64,000 nt of DNA. Source: Natrinema longum. Lineage in GTDB: Archaea > Halobacteriota > Halobacteria > Halobacteriales > Natrialbaceae. The stretch is taken from NCBI RefSeq assembly GCF_017352095.1, contig NZ_CP071463.1, positions 744,001 to 808,000 on the forward strand, given 5' to 3'. A program made the position numbers and the translations under genes. The notes beneath the pieces were generated by a model that had not been told where the DNA came from, did not search any database, and saw only the letters and a list, made by a program, of their open reading frames with translations. Of this stretch, positions 27,386 to 35,843 are shown one piece after another (within the stretch, counting starts at the first letter, position 1; the number at the start of each line of letters is the position of its first letter).

Positions 27386-29224
27386 ATGCACGAACACGAC
27401 GTTATCGTGGTCGGCGCCGGCGGCGCCGGCCTCCGGGCCGCGATCGCAGCGCACGAAGCGGGAGCCGACGTGGCGATGGTCTCGAAGCTCCACCCCGTCC
27501 GCAGCCACACCGGCGCGGCCGAAGGTGGCATCAACGCCGCGCTCCAGGAGGGTGACGACTGGGAACTCCACGCCTACGACACCATGAAGGGGTCGGACTA
27601 CCTCGGCGACGCGCCGGCAGTCGAGACCCTCGCTCAGGACGCCCCCGAAGAGACGATCAACTTAGAGCACTGGGGGATGCCCTTCTCCCGCGAGGAGGAC
27701 GGCCGGGTCTCCCAGCGACCGTTCGGCGGCCTCTCGTACCCGCGGACGACCTACGCCGGTGCGGAGACGGGACACCACCTGCTCCACACCATGTACGAGC
27801 AGGTCGTCAAGCGAGGTATTCAGGTCTACGACGAGTGGTACGTGATGGACCTCGCGACGACCGACGAAGCCGACCCCAACGACCGCGAGTGTCACGGCGT
27901 CGTCGCCTACGACGTTCAGTCCGGACAGATTGAAGGCTTCAAGGCCAACCAGGGCGTCGTCCTCGCGACCGGCGGCCCCGGGCAGGCGTTCGACCACACC
28001 ACCAACGCCGTCTCCTGTACCGGCGACGGCCACGCGATGGCCTATCGCGCGGGTGCACCGCTCGAGGACATGGAGTTCATCCAGTTCCACCCCACGTCGC
28101 TGCCGTCGACGGGCGTCCTCATCTCCGAGGGGGTCCGCGGCGAAGGCGGCATCCTCTACAACAGCGAGGGCGAGCGGTTCATGTTCGAACACGGCTACGC
28201 GAACAACTCCGGCGAACTCGCTTCGCGGGACGTCGTCGCCCGCGCCGAGCTCACCGAGGTCGACGAGGGCCGGGGCGTCGAGGACGAGTACGTCCACCTC
28301 GACATGCGCCACCTCGGCGAGGAACGCATCATGGACCGCCTCGAGAACATCCTCCACCTCGCGGAGGACTTCGAGGGCGTCGACGGCCTCGTCGAGCCGA
28401 TGCCGGTCAAGCCCGGCCAGCACTACGCGATGGGCGGCATCGAAGTCGACGAGAACGGCCAGACCTGCGTCGACGGCCTCTACGCCGCCGGCGAGTGTGC
28501 CTGCGTCTCCGTCCACGGCGGTAACCGACTCGGCGGGAACGCCCTGCCGGAACTGATCGTCTTCGGCAAGCGCGCCGGCCGCCACGCCGCCGGCGACGAC
28601 CTCGGCGAGCCGAAGATTCGGACCGGCTACGGCGACGACGTCGAGGACGAAACGGAGACCGAACTCCCCGTCGCGCCAGGCGAAGCGGGACTCGGCACGA
28701 GCGGCGGCGTCGCCGCGGACGGCGGCGTCACTGCCGACGCCGAGGGGATTCTCGAACGAACCGTCGAGACGGCTCGCGAGCGCGTCGACCGCCTGATGGA
28801 CAAAGACGACGGCGTCCAACACGCCGAAATCCGCGCGAAACTCCAGCAGGCGATGACCGACTACGTCAACGTCTTCCGAACCGAGGAGGGCGTCAAGAAG
28901 GCCCTGAAGATCATCCGCGAGTGCCGCCAGGAGTACCAGGACGTCTACGTCGACGATCCTTCCCGGACCTTCAACACGGACCTCCAGCAGACGATCGAGA
29001 CGCGGAACCTGATCGACGTCGCGGAGTCGATCGCGCTCGGCGCGCTCGTGCGCGACGAGTTCCGCGGCGCACACTGGCGCAAGGAACACCAGGAACGCAA
29101 AGACGACGAGTGGCTCAAGCACACGCTCATCTCCTGGGACGACGGCGAACCCTCGATCTTCTACCGGCCGGTGATCCTCGAGGGACAGGAGAAGACCTAC
29201 GAGCCGAAAGAGCGCAGCTACTGA
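27386..29224 (+). CDS. sdhA: succinate dehydrogenase/fumarate reductase flavoprotein subunit
   Basis: A 612-residue catalytic subunit. The FAD fold is VIVVGAGGAGLRAA, covalent flavin attachment is at His41 (VRSHTGAAEGG), and the substrate-binding motif is HGGNRLGGNALPE. It oxidises succinate to fumarate in the citric acid cycle. A Gly/Asp-rich insertion (about residues 425-450) precedes the C-terminal helical domain, as in other halophiles. ATG 27386 follows sdhB directly; an in-frame start inside sdhB is a shadow. Confidence 0.95.
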   Translation: MHEHDVIVVGAGGAGLRAAIAAHEAGADVAMVSKLHPVRSHTGAAEGGINAALQEGDDWELHAYDTMKGSDYLGDAPAVETLAQDAPEETINLEHWGMPFSREEDGRVSQRPFGGLSYPRTTYAGAETGHHLLHTMYEQVVKRGIQVYDEWYVMDLATTDEADPNDRECHGVVAYDVQSGQIEGFKANQGVVLATGGPGQAFDHTTNAVSCTGDGHAMAYRAGAPLEDMEFIQFHPTSLPSTGVLISEGVRGEGGILYNSEGERFMFEHGYANNSGELASRDVVARAELTEVDEGRGVEDEYVHLDMRHLGEERIMDRLENILHLAEDFEGVDGLVEPMPVKPGQHYAMGGIEVDENGQTCVDGLYAAGECACVSVHGGNRLGGNALPELIVFGKRAGRHAAGDDLGEPKIRTGYGDDVEDETETELPVAPGEAGLGTSGGVAADGGVTADAEGILERTVETARERVDRLMDKDDGVQHAEIRAKLQQAMTDYVNVFRTEEGVKKALKIIRECRQEYQDVYVDDPSRTFNTDLQQTIETRNLIDVAESIALGALVRDEFRGAHWRKEHQERKDDEWLKHTLISWDDGEPSIFYRPVILEGQEKTYEPKERSY

Positions 29225-29238
29225 CGACGGCGCAGTCG

Positions 29239-29250
29239 TTTTCGTTTTCC
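29239..29250 (+). terminator. T-rich terminator of the sdh operon
   Basis: TTTTCGTTTTCC begins 15 bases after the sdhA stop, a typical archaeal T-tract termination signal. Confidence 0.5.
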
Positions 29251-29315
29251 AGTAATCGAACCGGTGCTCGCTGCGAGTAGAATCCCTTAAACCGTTTCCG
29301 ACTCATGCCATCCGT

Positions 29316-29465
29316 ATGAGTACCGTTTCACTGCTCGTCGTCGCGTCTTTCCTGGGCAACTCCGTTCTGGCCGGCCCGCTGCTGTTCATAGCGGTAGTGT
29401 TCTCGCCGGCGGCGGTCCTGCTGACGCTCTGGATCCTCATGCAATTCTTTTTCAGTAGCGAGTAA
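29316..29465 (+). CDS. 49-residue membrane micro-protein
   Basis: Reads MSTVSLLVVASFLGNSVLAG and continues hydrophobic through LLTLWILMQFF to a short SSE end: essentially two membrane helices with a Gly-Pro turn. A CTTAAA box centred about 27 bases upstream of the ATG supports a leaderless gene. No family recognised. It converges with the XapX-type gene. Confidence 0.5.
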   Translation: MSTVSLLVVASFLGNSVLAGPLLFIAVVFSPAAVLLTLWILMQFFFSSE

Positions 29466-29503
29466 GCAGCCTGAGGACGCGGCCAGCGGACACTACTCGA
29501 TCC

Positions 29504-29698
29504 CTACAGTCCGAGCACCTCGAGCAGATCGACGCCGACATCGAAATACTCGATTATCCTGTAGCCGACGTAGATCCCGACGATTCCCATGATTCCGGGG
29601 AATTCAGGTGGTGCGGGGATCGGAACGTTGAAGAACCGGAACAGTGCGCCGGTCAACAACCCAGTTAGCAGCGCGAGAACGGTGATTTGCGTCGACAT
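29504..29698 (-). CDS. XapX-domain small membrane protein
   Basis: A 64-residue protein with two membrane helices around the conserved VPIPAPPEFPGIMGIVGIY, diagnostic of the XapX family. The function of the family is unknown. ATG 29698 gives the standard N-terminus (MSTQITVLALLTGLLTGA); the upstream in-frame start at 29731 adds 11 residues. The region 29699-29913 upstream contains no other gene. Confidence 0.8.
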   Translation of the reverse strand: MSTQITVLALLTGLLTGALFRFFNVPIPAPPEFPGIMGIVGIYVGYRIIEYFDVGVDLLEVLGL

Positions 29699-29913
29699 TG
29701 CGTGCGCTAGTGTTCCCGAGTGAGTCCACAAAAGCAGTCCGTCCGAGTCACCCCCGTGCAGCGAGTTTGCAATGTGTTAGCATGAACTATCCGTCACGAC
29801 GATTGCCTATACCCGAGAACGGCCACTCGAGACACCAACTCGCAGTTCCGGCGGACATTCGACGATCGACGCATCTCGTCTCGACAAGCCAAGAAGCCGT
29901 CGTCCCGCCCGGT

Positions 29914-29953
29914 TTTCGACGATCGTTGTAGATGACTTTTATTATCGTCGAAA
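29914..29953 (+). promoter_or_regulatory. operator and TATA box of the winged-helix gene
   Basis: TTTCGACGAT (29914-29923) and ATCGTCGAAA (29944-29953) form a perfect 10-bp inverted repeat with 20 bases between. The TATA-like TTTTATTA (29937-29944) lies at its inner edge, 27 bases upstream of the ATG at 29968. A third half-site, TTCGACGAT, is at 29859-29867. The layout suggests a regulator, probably the gene's own product, blocking TBP/TFB binding. Confidence 0.65.
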
Positions 29954-29967
29954 GACAGGCGTGGAGT

Positions 29968-30192
29968 ATGAATCGAACAGCAACGACGGACCTCGACGTA
30001 TCGATTCCAACCGATCTCGATTCCGCACGAGCGAAACTCGTCTACTTATACGTGGCTGCAGGGAACGGTGCAACCGCGGACGAACTCCGTGACGATCTGG
30101 CAGTCACGAAAGGGACGGTTCTCTCGATTACCGGCACGCTTCGGGAGCACGGGTATCTCGAGCAGCGAGACGGGCGGTACGAACTCGCCTGA
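29968..30192 (+). CDS. small winged helix-turn-helix transcription regulator
   Basis: A 74-residue DNA-binding protein: KLVYLYVAA, then ATADELRDDLAVTKGTVLSI as the recognition helix-turn-helix and GYLEQRDGRYELA as the wing. This is the MarR/TrmB-like wHTH fold in minimal form without an effector domain. The ATG at 29968 is fixed by the TATA box 27 bases upstream. The inverted repeat spanning that TATA box suggests autoregulation. It is followed by a hairpin array rather than a gene. Confidence 0.8.
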   Translation: MNRTATTDLDVSIPTDLDSARAKLVYLYVAAGNGATADELRDDLAVTKGTVLSITGTLREHGYLEQRDGRYELA

Positions 30193-30224
30193 GTGTGGGA
30201 ACCGTCTAGATCGAACGGCCGGGA

Positions 30225-30511
30225 GCGAGTTCCGAGCGTTGCGAGGAACTCGCGACTCGGGGGAGGGCAGGCTCTTCACCGAAGCCCACCGCGAGTGAGC
30301 GAAGCGAACGAGCGGGCCGACGACCGATGTGGAGAGCGCGAAGCGCTCGGAACGGGGAGGAGTGCTCTCGTGAACGGAGTGAACGAGAGGTCAGAAGACG
30401 CGGAGCGTCTTCCGGTGCTTTTGATCGAAACTGAGCGGGATCGAAGATCCCGCGAGGTCGTCGGCGCTTCGCGCTCTTTTGAAGATTTCACCGAGGGAGC
30501 GGCGAAGCCGC
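30225..30511. repeat. array of short hairpins with GNA-type loops
   Basis: At least six hairpins in 290 bases. GCGAGTTCC/GGAACTCGC is at 30225-30253. GAGCGC-GAA-GCGCTC is at 30334-30348. CTCTCGT/ACGAGAG is at 30365-30389. GAAGACGC-GGA-GCGTCTTC is at 30394-30412. GCGGGATC-GAA-GATCCCGC is at 30435-30453. GCGGC-GAA-GCCGC is at 30499-30511. A weaker GCGC/GCGC with TTC loop is at 30464-30474. Arms differ in sequence, so these are not copies of one unit. No ORF of coding quality fills 30193-30534. Confidence 0.75.
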
Positions 30512-30534
30512 GACCGCAGCGTAACATTTCGTTG

Positions 30535-31350
30535 TTAGAGCTCGATCCGCTCGACCAACTGCTCGTGGTTTTCGTTCGTGTTGAGCGCGACGATCCGGAT
30601 CTGGTCTTCGAGCCCGGAATCCTCGAGTTTGGCCTTGAGGAGGTTGTCGACCTGGTAGACGCCGGCGGCGTTGGTCATCGCGATCTCGACCATGACTGGG
30701 GTGGTGTCGCCGGGCTGGAGCGAGACGCGCTTGATCGCCTGGCTCGAGAGGGTGTTGATGCCGCGACCGCCGTACTCGTAGGGGATCCGCGAGCGACCGC
30801 TTTCCATGTCGAGGGCGTCGGCGACGCGGATGACGCCCGCCTCGGTGGTCAGCGGCGTCTCGGCGGTGTGGTGACAGAGGATCGCGTGGAGGACTTCGCC
30901 TTTCATCCGGACGGTCTCGGCGACGTCGTAGAACTCGGGGAGGACTCGATCGAGGATATCAGCGGCCAGCGGGATCGAGTAGTAGGCGTGGCTATCGCGG
31001 TGGACGACGTGGCCGACGTCGTGTAAGGTGGCCGCAAGCGCGATGATGACCGATTCGTCCTCCTCGTCGAGCCCCTGCTGGCGCGCGCCGTTGAAATCGA
31101 CGTCGCCCGCCTTGAGCAGGTCGTAGAGACACAGCGCCCGGTTGCGGACGATCTCGATGTGTTTCGTCCCGTGATCGTTGTACTGCATCCGATCGACCGC
31201 GTTGACGTTCTGTGCCTCGAGGTAGGTCGTGATCTCCTCGTCGTCTTCGATGAACTCGAGAACGGTATTCAGTTTGTCGTCGGGAAAGTCGTGATCGGCG
31301 TCGGGAGCATAGACACGGCGGGAGGCCTCATCGGCGGCAGAGTCGCTCAT
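30535..31350 (-). CDS. HD-domain phosphohydrolase family protein
   Basis: A 271-residue HD-superfamily protein. The metal motif is ALAATLHDVGH preceded by HGTKHIEIVRNRA and followed by VVHRDSHAYYSIPLA, HAILCHH and IRVADALDM. These proteins hydrolyse phosphate esters of nucleotides or related compounds; the substrate here is unknown. ATG at 31350 gives a sensible acidic N-terminus (MSDSAADEASRRVY). The hairpin array lies immediately downstream. Confidence 0.85.
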   Translation of the reverse strand: MSDSAADEASRRVYAPDADHDFPDDKLNTVLEFIEDDEEITTYLEAQNVNAVDRMQYNDHGTKHIEIVRNRALCLYDLLKAGDVDFNGARQQGLDEEDESVIIALAATLHDVGHVVHRDSHAYYSIPLAADILDRVLPEFYDVAETVRMKGEVLHAILCHHTAETPLTTEAGVIRVADALDMESGRSRIPYEYGGRGINTLSSQAIKRVSLQPGDTTPVMVEIAMTNAAGVYQVDNLLKAKLEDSGLEDQIRIVALNTNENHEQLVERIEL

Positions 31351-31426
31351 ACGTGACCCTCGGTTGCTGACTAAAAAAGCCCTGCGACGGGGGCGAGAAA
31401 GGGTCGTCGTCGGTATCGACGCTGCG

Positions 31427-31906
31427 TTAGGAGAGGTCCTCGACCGCAGCCTGGACCTCGTCGTACTCGGGTTCGACGCCGGGGTCGTCGCTGACCCACG
31501 AGTACGCGATCTGGCCGTCACCGTCGACGACGAACACCGATCGCTTGGAGACACCGTAGACGCCGAGATCGGCGAAGTCCATCGCGATCCCGTAGTCGTC
31601 GATGACGTCCTGGTTGTAGTCACTGAGCAGGCCGAACTCGAGGTCGTTTTGCTCGCGGAACTCGTTGAGCGTGAACGGCGAGTCGCGGCTGACCCCGTAG
31701 ACGGTGGCATCGAGATCGTTGAAGCCGGCCAGTCGGTCCTGGAACGCACACATTTCGGTTGTACAGACGCTGGTGAACGCACCGGGGAAGAACGCGAGGA
31801 CGATCGGTGCTTCCGCCTCGAGGCGCTCCGACAGCGAAAACTCCTCGATGTCGCCGTTTGCGAGCGGTACGGTGAAGTCGGGGGCAGCGTCTCCAGTTGT
31901 TACCAT
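31427..31906 (-). CDS. peroxiredoxin (AhpC/TSA, BCP-like)
   Basis: A 159-residue thiol peroxidase. The peroxidatic Cys48 is in PGAFTSVCTTEMC, with Cys53 five residues later as a possible resolving Cys (atypical 2-Cys, BCP-like). VYGVSRDSPF and RSVFVVDGDGQIAY complete the fold. It reduces peroxides in the cytoplasm. ATG 31906 is chosen; the longer open frame upstream is not coding-like. Located between an HD gene and a BsuPI-domain gene on the same strand. Confidence 0.92.
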   Translation of the reverse strand: MVTTGDAAPDFTVPLANGDIEEFSLSERLEAEAPIVLAFFPGAFTSVCTTEMCAFQDRLAGFNDLDATVYGVSRDSPFTLNEFREQNDLEFGLLSDYNQDVIDDYGIAMDFADLGVYGVSKRSVFVVDGDGQIAYSWVSDDPGVEPEYDEVQAAVEDLS

Positions 31907-32136
31907 CGACCGATCGTTGTGTGCAAGCCGGAAAGACAGTTTCGTTTGCGGAACAGTTCGGGGCTCGACGAGATACCCGCCGGTGGAGTCGACTGGAATC
32001 GTGACAGGACTCACGCCAGATCGACAGTCCCCGTGCCCGCATTGGCTGTGGGCCGTCGAAACGCGGCGACGTGTGTGCGTTCCCCCGACGGGTACGTACG
32101 AGCGACGACACGCCGAAGTACGTGCCAGCGGCGATA

Positions 32137-32481
32137 CTACGGCGGAACCGACACGTCGGCCCTCGCCTCGCAGGTCTCGTCTCGCGCTCGCAACGTCGCG
32201 ACGGCGGTATACTCCCCCGGCACCGGATCGGACCACTCCGCTTCGTAGGTCGTCTCGTCACCCGGCGCGAGGGTTTCGGAACTGAGCATCTGTGCGAATA
32301 CCCGCCCATCGCTGAACCGCCAGACTTCCTCGTCGCCGTCCTCGAGTACGAACTCCGCGTTGCAAGCGTCCGAAAACTGGAGCGTGACTCGTTCGGTGCC
32401 CGAATTGGTGACGGTGAAGACGAACAACACGGCGTCTCTGGGATCGTCGCCCGCCGTCTCGAGCGTTCCCTCGAGGGTCAT
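32137..32481 (-). CDS. BsuPI-domain protein (intracellular proteinase inhibitor-like)
   Basis: A 114-residue all-beta protein. FVFTVTNSGTERVTLQFSDA, VWRFSDGRVFAQ and the PGDETTYEAEW stretch match the BsuPI domain, named after the Bacillus intracellular proteinase inhibitor. Whether it inhibits a protease is unknown. The start MTLEGTLE at 32481 is the domain start; an in-frame start at 32538 exists. Divergent from the DUF2797 gene. Confidence 0.78.
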   Translation of the reverse strand: MTLEGTLETAGDDPRDAVLFVFTVTNSGTERVTLQFSDACNAEFVLEDGDEEVWRFSDGRVFAQMLSSETLAPGDETTYEAEWSDPVPGEYTAVATLRARDETCEARADVSVPP

Positions 32482-32601
32482 GTCGGGGCATTCGACCCCT
32501 TCGCGGATAGGTCTTCCCTCGGCCGAGTGATCGGCCATGGCAGCGGCCGGCCGTCGCCGGAGAGCGCTACGTCTATCCGTCCCTGGTCCCTACCTGCCCC
32601 C

Positions 32602-33366
32602 GTGCAACTGGTCGGCTACGAGCCGAGCGGACGGGGATCGTCGCTGCTGGTGAGCTCCGGCAGTGGCGACGTCGACCGCCGTCCGCTCGAGCCCGGAGAC
32701 GACCTCGCCTACGCCCTCGGAGACCGCCACTGTGCCGGGACCATCGACGACGGCGAACACGTCTCCTGTAACCGGCCGTCGACACCCTACTGTGAGTATC
32801 ACACGAGCACGTGGGTCTGTGCCCGCTGTACCGGCACCTGCCTGAAAGACGAGATGGACTGTTACGAGGACCACGCGGTCTACATCGCGGCCTTCGCTCC
32901 CGACACGTTCAAGGTCGGCGTCACGAAGCACCGACGCCTCGAAACCCGCTTGCGTGAACAGGGCGCGGATCGTGGAGCTCACGTCCATACCGTCTCGAAC
33001 GGCCGGATCGCCCGGGAGCTCGAGGCCGAAATCGCGACGCAGTTGGTCGACCGCGTTCGAACGGGGCCGAAGGTCGCGTCGCTCGCGGCGACGGTCGACG
33101 AGCCCGCCTGGACGTCCGTCCTCGCGGAGTTCGACGTGATCGACCGGTTCCGATTCGATTACGGGATCGACCTCGAGGCTCGACCGGTCCGTGAGACGAT
33201 CGCGTCGGGACGGGTCGTCGGCGTCAAGGGACGGCTGTTGGTCCTCGAGAACGGCGGGACGACCTACGGCGTCGACATGCGGGATCTGGTCGGCCACGAC
33301 ATCGAAGCGGGACGGACGGATCGCGACCTCCAGTCGTCACTTGGGTCGTTCGGATCGCAGCCATAG
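32602..33366 (+). CDS. DUF2797 protein with Cys/His cluster
   Basis: A 254-residue protein of the DUF2797 family. A probable zinc cluster is spread over HCAGT, VSCNRPSTPYCEYH, VCARCTGTCL and MDCYEDH. This is followed by VYIAAFAPDTFKVGVTKHRR, whose strand-Lys-Val-Gly pattern recalls GIY-YIG folds. No catalytic Tyr pair is apparent. GTG start at 32602 (VQLVGYEPSG). Function unknown; a nucleic-acid-related role is inference. Confidence 0.8.
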   Translation: MQLVGYEPSGRGSSLLVSSGSGDVDRRPLEPGDDLAYALGDRHCAGTIDDGEHVSCNRPSTPYCEYHTSTWVCARCTGTCLKDEMDCYEDHAVYIAAFAPDTFKVGVTKHRRLETRLREQGADRGAHVHTVSNGRIARELEAEIATQLVDRVRTGPKVASLAATVDEPAWTSVLAEFDVIDRFRFDYGIDLEARPVRETIASGRVVGVKGRLLVLENGGTTYGVDMRDLVGHDIEAGRTDRDLQSSLGSFGSQP

Positions 33367-33495
33367 TCCGGGGAGTCGGCTCGCAGCGATCGTTTCCAAC
33401 GGCGATCCCCGAGGGGGAATCGTGTCACGATAGCAACCGGCACGGTCATCCGAGACATGGCAACCCTTTTCCCCGACGCAACAGAATCCGTTGGT

Positions 33496-33888
33496 ATGAC
33501 GGACGAAAACGAATCCACCGACGAAAACGCAGGCGACGACAGCGAGGAGAAATCCTTCCGCGAGCGAGTCGAGGAAATCCGCGAGAAGCGAGCCGAAGAA
33601 GGTGAGGGCGAAGGAGAACCCCCCGAAAGCCCGTTCGGCGGCGGCGGTGGCGGCCCCGGTGGCATGGGTGGCAACCCGTTCGCGCAGATGATGGGCGGGA
33701 TGATGGGCGGTGGCCCCGGTGGCCCGGGTGCGGGCGGTCCAGGCGCGGGCGGGCCGGGTGCGGGCGGCCCCAGCGCCAAGGAGGAGAGCAACGAGGAACT
33801 CGTCCGCGAAGTCCGACAGCTCCGGGACGAAATGCGTGACCAGACCCGTGCGCTAAAGCGCATCGCCGACGCGCTCGAGGACCAGTAA
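33496..33888 (+). CDS. Gly/Pro/Met-rich linker protein with charged ends
   Basis: A 130-residue low-complexity protein. The acidic N-terminus contains a helix (FRERVEEIREKRAEEG). The middle is a Gly/Met/Pro block (GGMGGNPFAQMMGGMMGG) with a five-residue unit GGPGA repeated three times. The C-terminal 40 residues form a coiled-coil-like helix (EELVREVRQLRDEM). I recognise no family. ATG 33496; a T-rich terminator follows the stop. Confidence 0.65.
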   Translation: MTDENESTDENAGDDSEEKSFRERVEEIREKRAEEGEGEGEPPESPFGGGGGGPGGMGGNPFAQMMGGMMGGGPGGPGAGGPGAGGPGAGGPSAKEESNEELVREVRQLRDEMRDQTRALKRIADALEDQ

Positions 33889-33900
33889 CGACGACCCGTT

Positions 33901-33920
33901 CCGTTTTGCAGCGTTTTCGC
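33901..33920 (+). terminator. T-rich terminator
   Basis: CCGTTTTGCAGCGTTTTCGC, with two T4 runs, follows the Gly-rich protein's stop by about a dozen bases. Confidence 0.45.
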
Positions 33921-33954
33921 TCACGACCAGTGAGACAGCCCGGATCGACGGGGC

Positions 33955-35733
33955 TCACTGTCTGGCCCGAAGCCGGCCCTGATCGTCGTATCTGAACCCC
34001 GCCGCTTCGAACGCGGATTTGGCCGAACTGACGTCGACCTCCCCATCCGAGCCCAGAAACGGCGTTTCCGGGTCGTATCCGTCCCACTCGAGCTCCGCCG
34101 GCGTCCACTCGTCGGGGACCGGGCTCGCGATGGGGCGGGCACGACCGGCGAATATCTCGTCGCAGAGCCACTCCTTGTCGATCAGTTGTGCGACGACGCG
34201 ACGGAACTGAAAGTTCCCGAACGGCGGTTTGCGCGTGTTGAACCCGAGGAAGTAGAACGTCCACGAGGGGGACTCGAGCAGGCGAACGTCGTCCGATTCG
34301 GTGACGGTATCGACGAGGGAGGCACGCAGCGGCAGACTCGTGACGTCGGCAGTCCCCTCCTGGACGACCCGAGCCGCCCCCGTGCTGTCCGGATGGATCC
34401 TGAAACGGCACTCGTCGACCGTCGGCTCCGGAAGATCGACGTCCAGGCGGCGGGTGAAGTGGTCGTCGAACCGCGTGAGTACCAGCAAGTCACCCTCGGT
34501 TCGCCGTTCGAACCGGAAGGGGCCGCTCCCGATCGGGGGAACGTTGTTGGCAACGACGCCTTCGGTAGTGCCCTGGGCGATAGTCGGTCCACCGGGACCC
34601 ATCACGTCGCCCGCTCGCTCCCGCCAGACGTGTGCAGGCAGGATCGGCACGAGAAACGCGCGTTCGCCGACCGTGCGGTTCGTATCCATCGTCATCTCGA
34701 GGCGGCTGCCGTGAACGACATCGATCGTCTCGATCGCGTCGGCTTGGGCTCGAAACCGGGGGGCAGGAGAGGGAGCTTCGTGATTCCCGAGGGAGAGATC
34801 CTGCAGGAACCGATAGGTAAAGGCGACGTCGCCTGCAGTGACCGGTTCACCGTCGTGGAACGTACAGTTCTCGCGCAGGTCGACGCTAACCGTGTTATCA
34901 TCCCACTCCCAGGAACTGGCCAGCCACGGCTGGAGTGCGTTCGTCCCGTTTTGTGTCGCCACGGAGTCGTATACCAACTCGGTGATCGCCCCGCGACCAC
35001 GGTAGTCGGCTGCGATCGGGTTGAGGTTTTCAGTCGGTCTCGAGTCCGTGTGTGCAACGTTCAGTCGTTCGGCGTCCGCTATCGGGTCGAGGCCGAGATA
35101 GCCGTGGCGTGTCGCGAGATGACCCGCCTCCCAGTCGTCGAACCGATCCGTTCTGACCACCCGATGTTCTTCGGGGATGCAGATCGGAACGAACGGCTGG
35201 TCAGTTGCGATCGCGTCGAGAACCTCGGTGACGACCTTGCGACGGTTGTCCCCGTCGGCGTTCCGTTGTGCATCGAGGAGTTCGTCGATATCCTGATCGG
35301 CGAATCCGAAGGGGTTTTGCCACCCCGATTCGTCGGCATACCGGGAGTACAACGCTTCGTAGAGGAAGTCGGGATCGGTTCCTCCCGGATGCCGACCGAT
35401 GCAGATGTCGAACTCGTGATCGTACAGGACCGTGCGACGAAATTCGATTTCCGAGCGGACGTCGATGGAGGCGTCGATTCCGACCGCTTCGAAGGCGTCC
35501 TCGAGTCGACCGGCGATCCGAACGCCCTGTCTGTCGGCATCCGCTGGAAGCGTGGTGATCGTCACGGAGAGCTGTTTGATGTTGTCCGGCACGACGATGT
35601 CCCGAACCTGTCGAAGGCAGCCACTGGTCGAGAGTGTCGCTCCGGCCGTCGCCGCCAGCATCGCCCGGCGACTGAGGGGGCCGCGGTCGTCGCTGCGACT
35701 ACGGTGGTTCGGGGCGGCCCGTCTCCTATTCAT
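33955..35733 (-). CDS. family 5 ABC solute-binding lipoprotein (Tat), paralogue A
   Basis: A 592-residue extracellular solute-binding protein of the peptide/nickel (SBP family 5) class. A Tat signal LSRRAMLAATAG is followed by the lipobox STSGC, so it should be exported folded and lipid-anchored. The body shows ENCTFHDGEPVTAGDVAFTY, the family signature. It is paralogous to the gene at 36716-38512 throughout, including the N-terminal ITTLPADADRQ motif. No permease or ATPase gene is adjacent. Confidence 0.88.
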   Translation of the reverse strand: MNRRRAAPNHRSRSDDRGPLSRRAMLAATAGATLSTSGCLRQVRDIVVPDNIKQLSVTITTLPADADRQGVRIAGRLEDAFEAVGIDASIDVRSEIEFRRTVLYDHEFDICIGRHPGGTDPDFLYEALYSRYADESGWQNPFGFADQDIDELLDAQRNADGDNRRKVVTEVLDAIATDQPFVPICIPEEHRVVRTDRFDDWEAGHLATRHGYLGLDPIADAERLNVAHTDSRPTENLNPIAADYRGRGAITELVYDSVATQNGTNALQPWLASSWEWDDNTVSVDLRENCTFHDGEPVTAGDVAFTYRFLQDLSLGNHEAPSPAPRFRAQADAIETIDVVHGSRLEMTMDTNRTVGERAFLVPILPAHVWRERAGDVMGPGGPTIAQGTTEGVVANNVPPIGSGPFRFERRTEGDLLVLTRFDDHFTRRLDVDLPEPTVDECRFRIHPDSTGAARVVQEGTADVTSLPLRASLVDTVTESDDVRLLESPSWTFYFLGFNTRKPPFGNFQFRRVVAQLIDKEWLCDEIFAGRARPIASPVPDEWTPAELEWDGYDPETPFLGSDGEVDVSSAKSAFEAAGFRYDDQGRLRARQ

Positions 35734-35843
35734 TTCGTTCGTTTATCATAGTGACGTGCCGCGATATAACAGTATTGCGCTCGACTCGAGCGAGGGCTCC
35801 TCGGGTCGATGGCCGTACGGACGCCGCTGGCGAGGCTCGATCG

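Noticed and set aside
30225-30511. Hairpin array as a CRISPR
   Set aside because: The palindromes differ in sequence and length, have no constant repeat or spacer length, and no cas gene is present.
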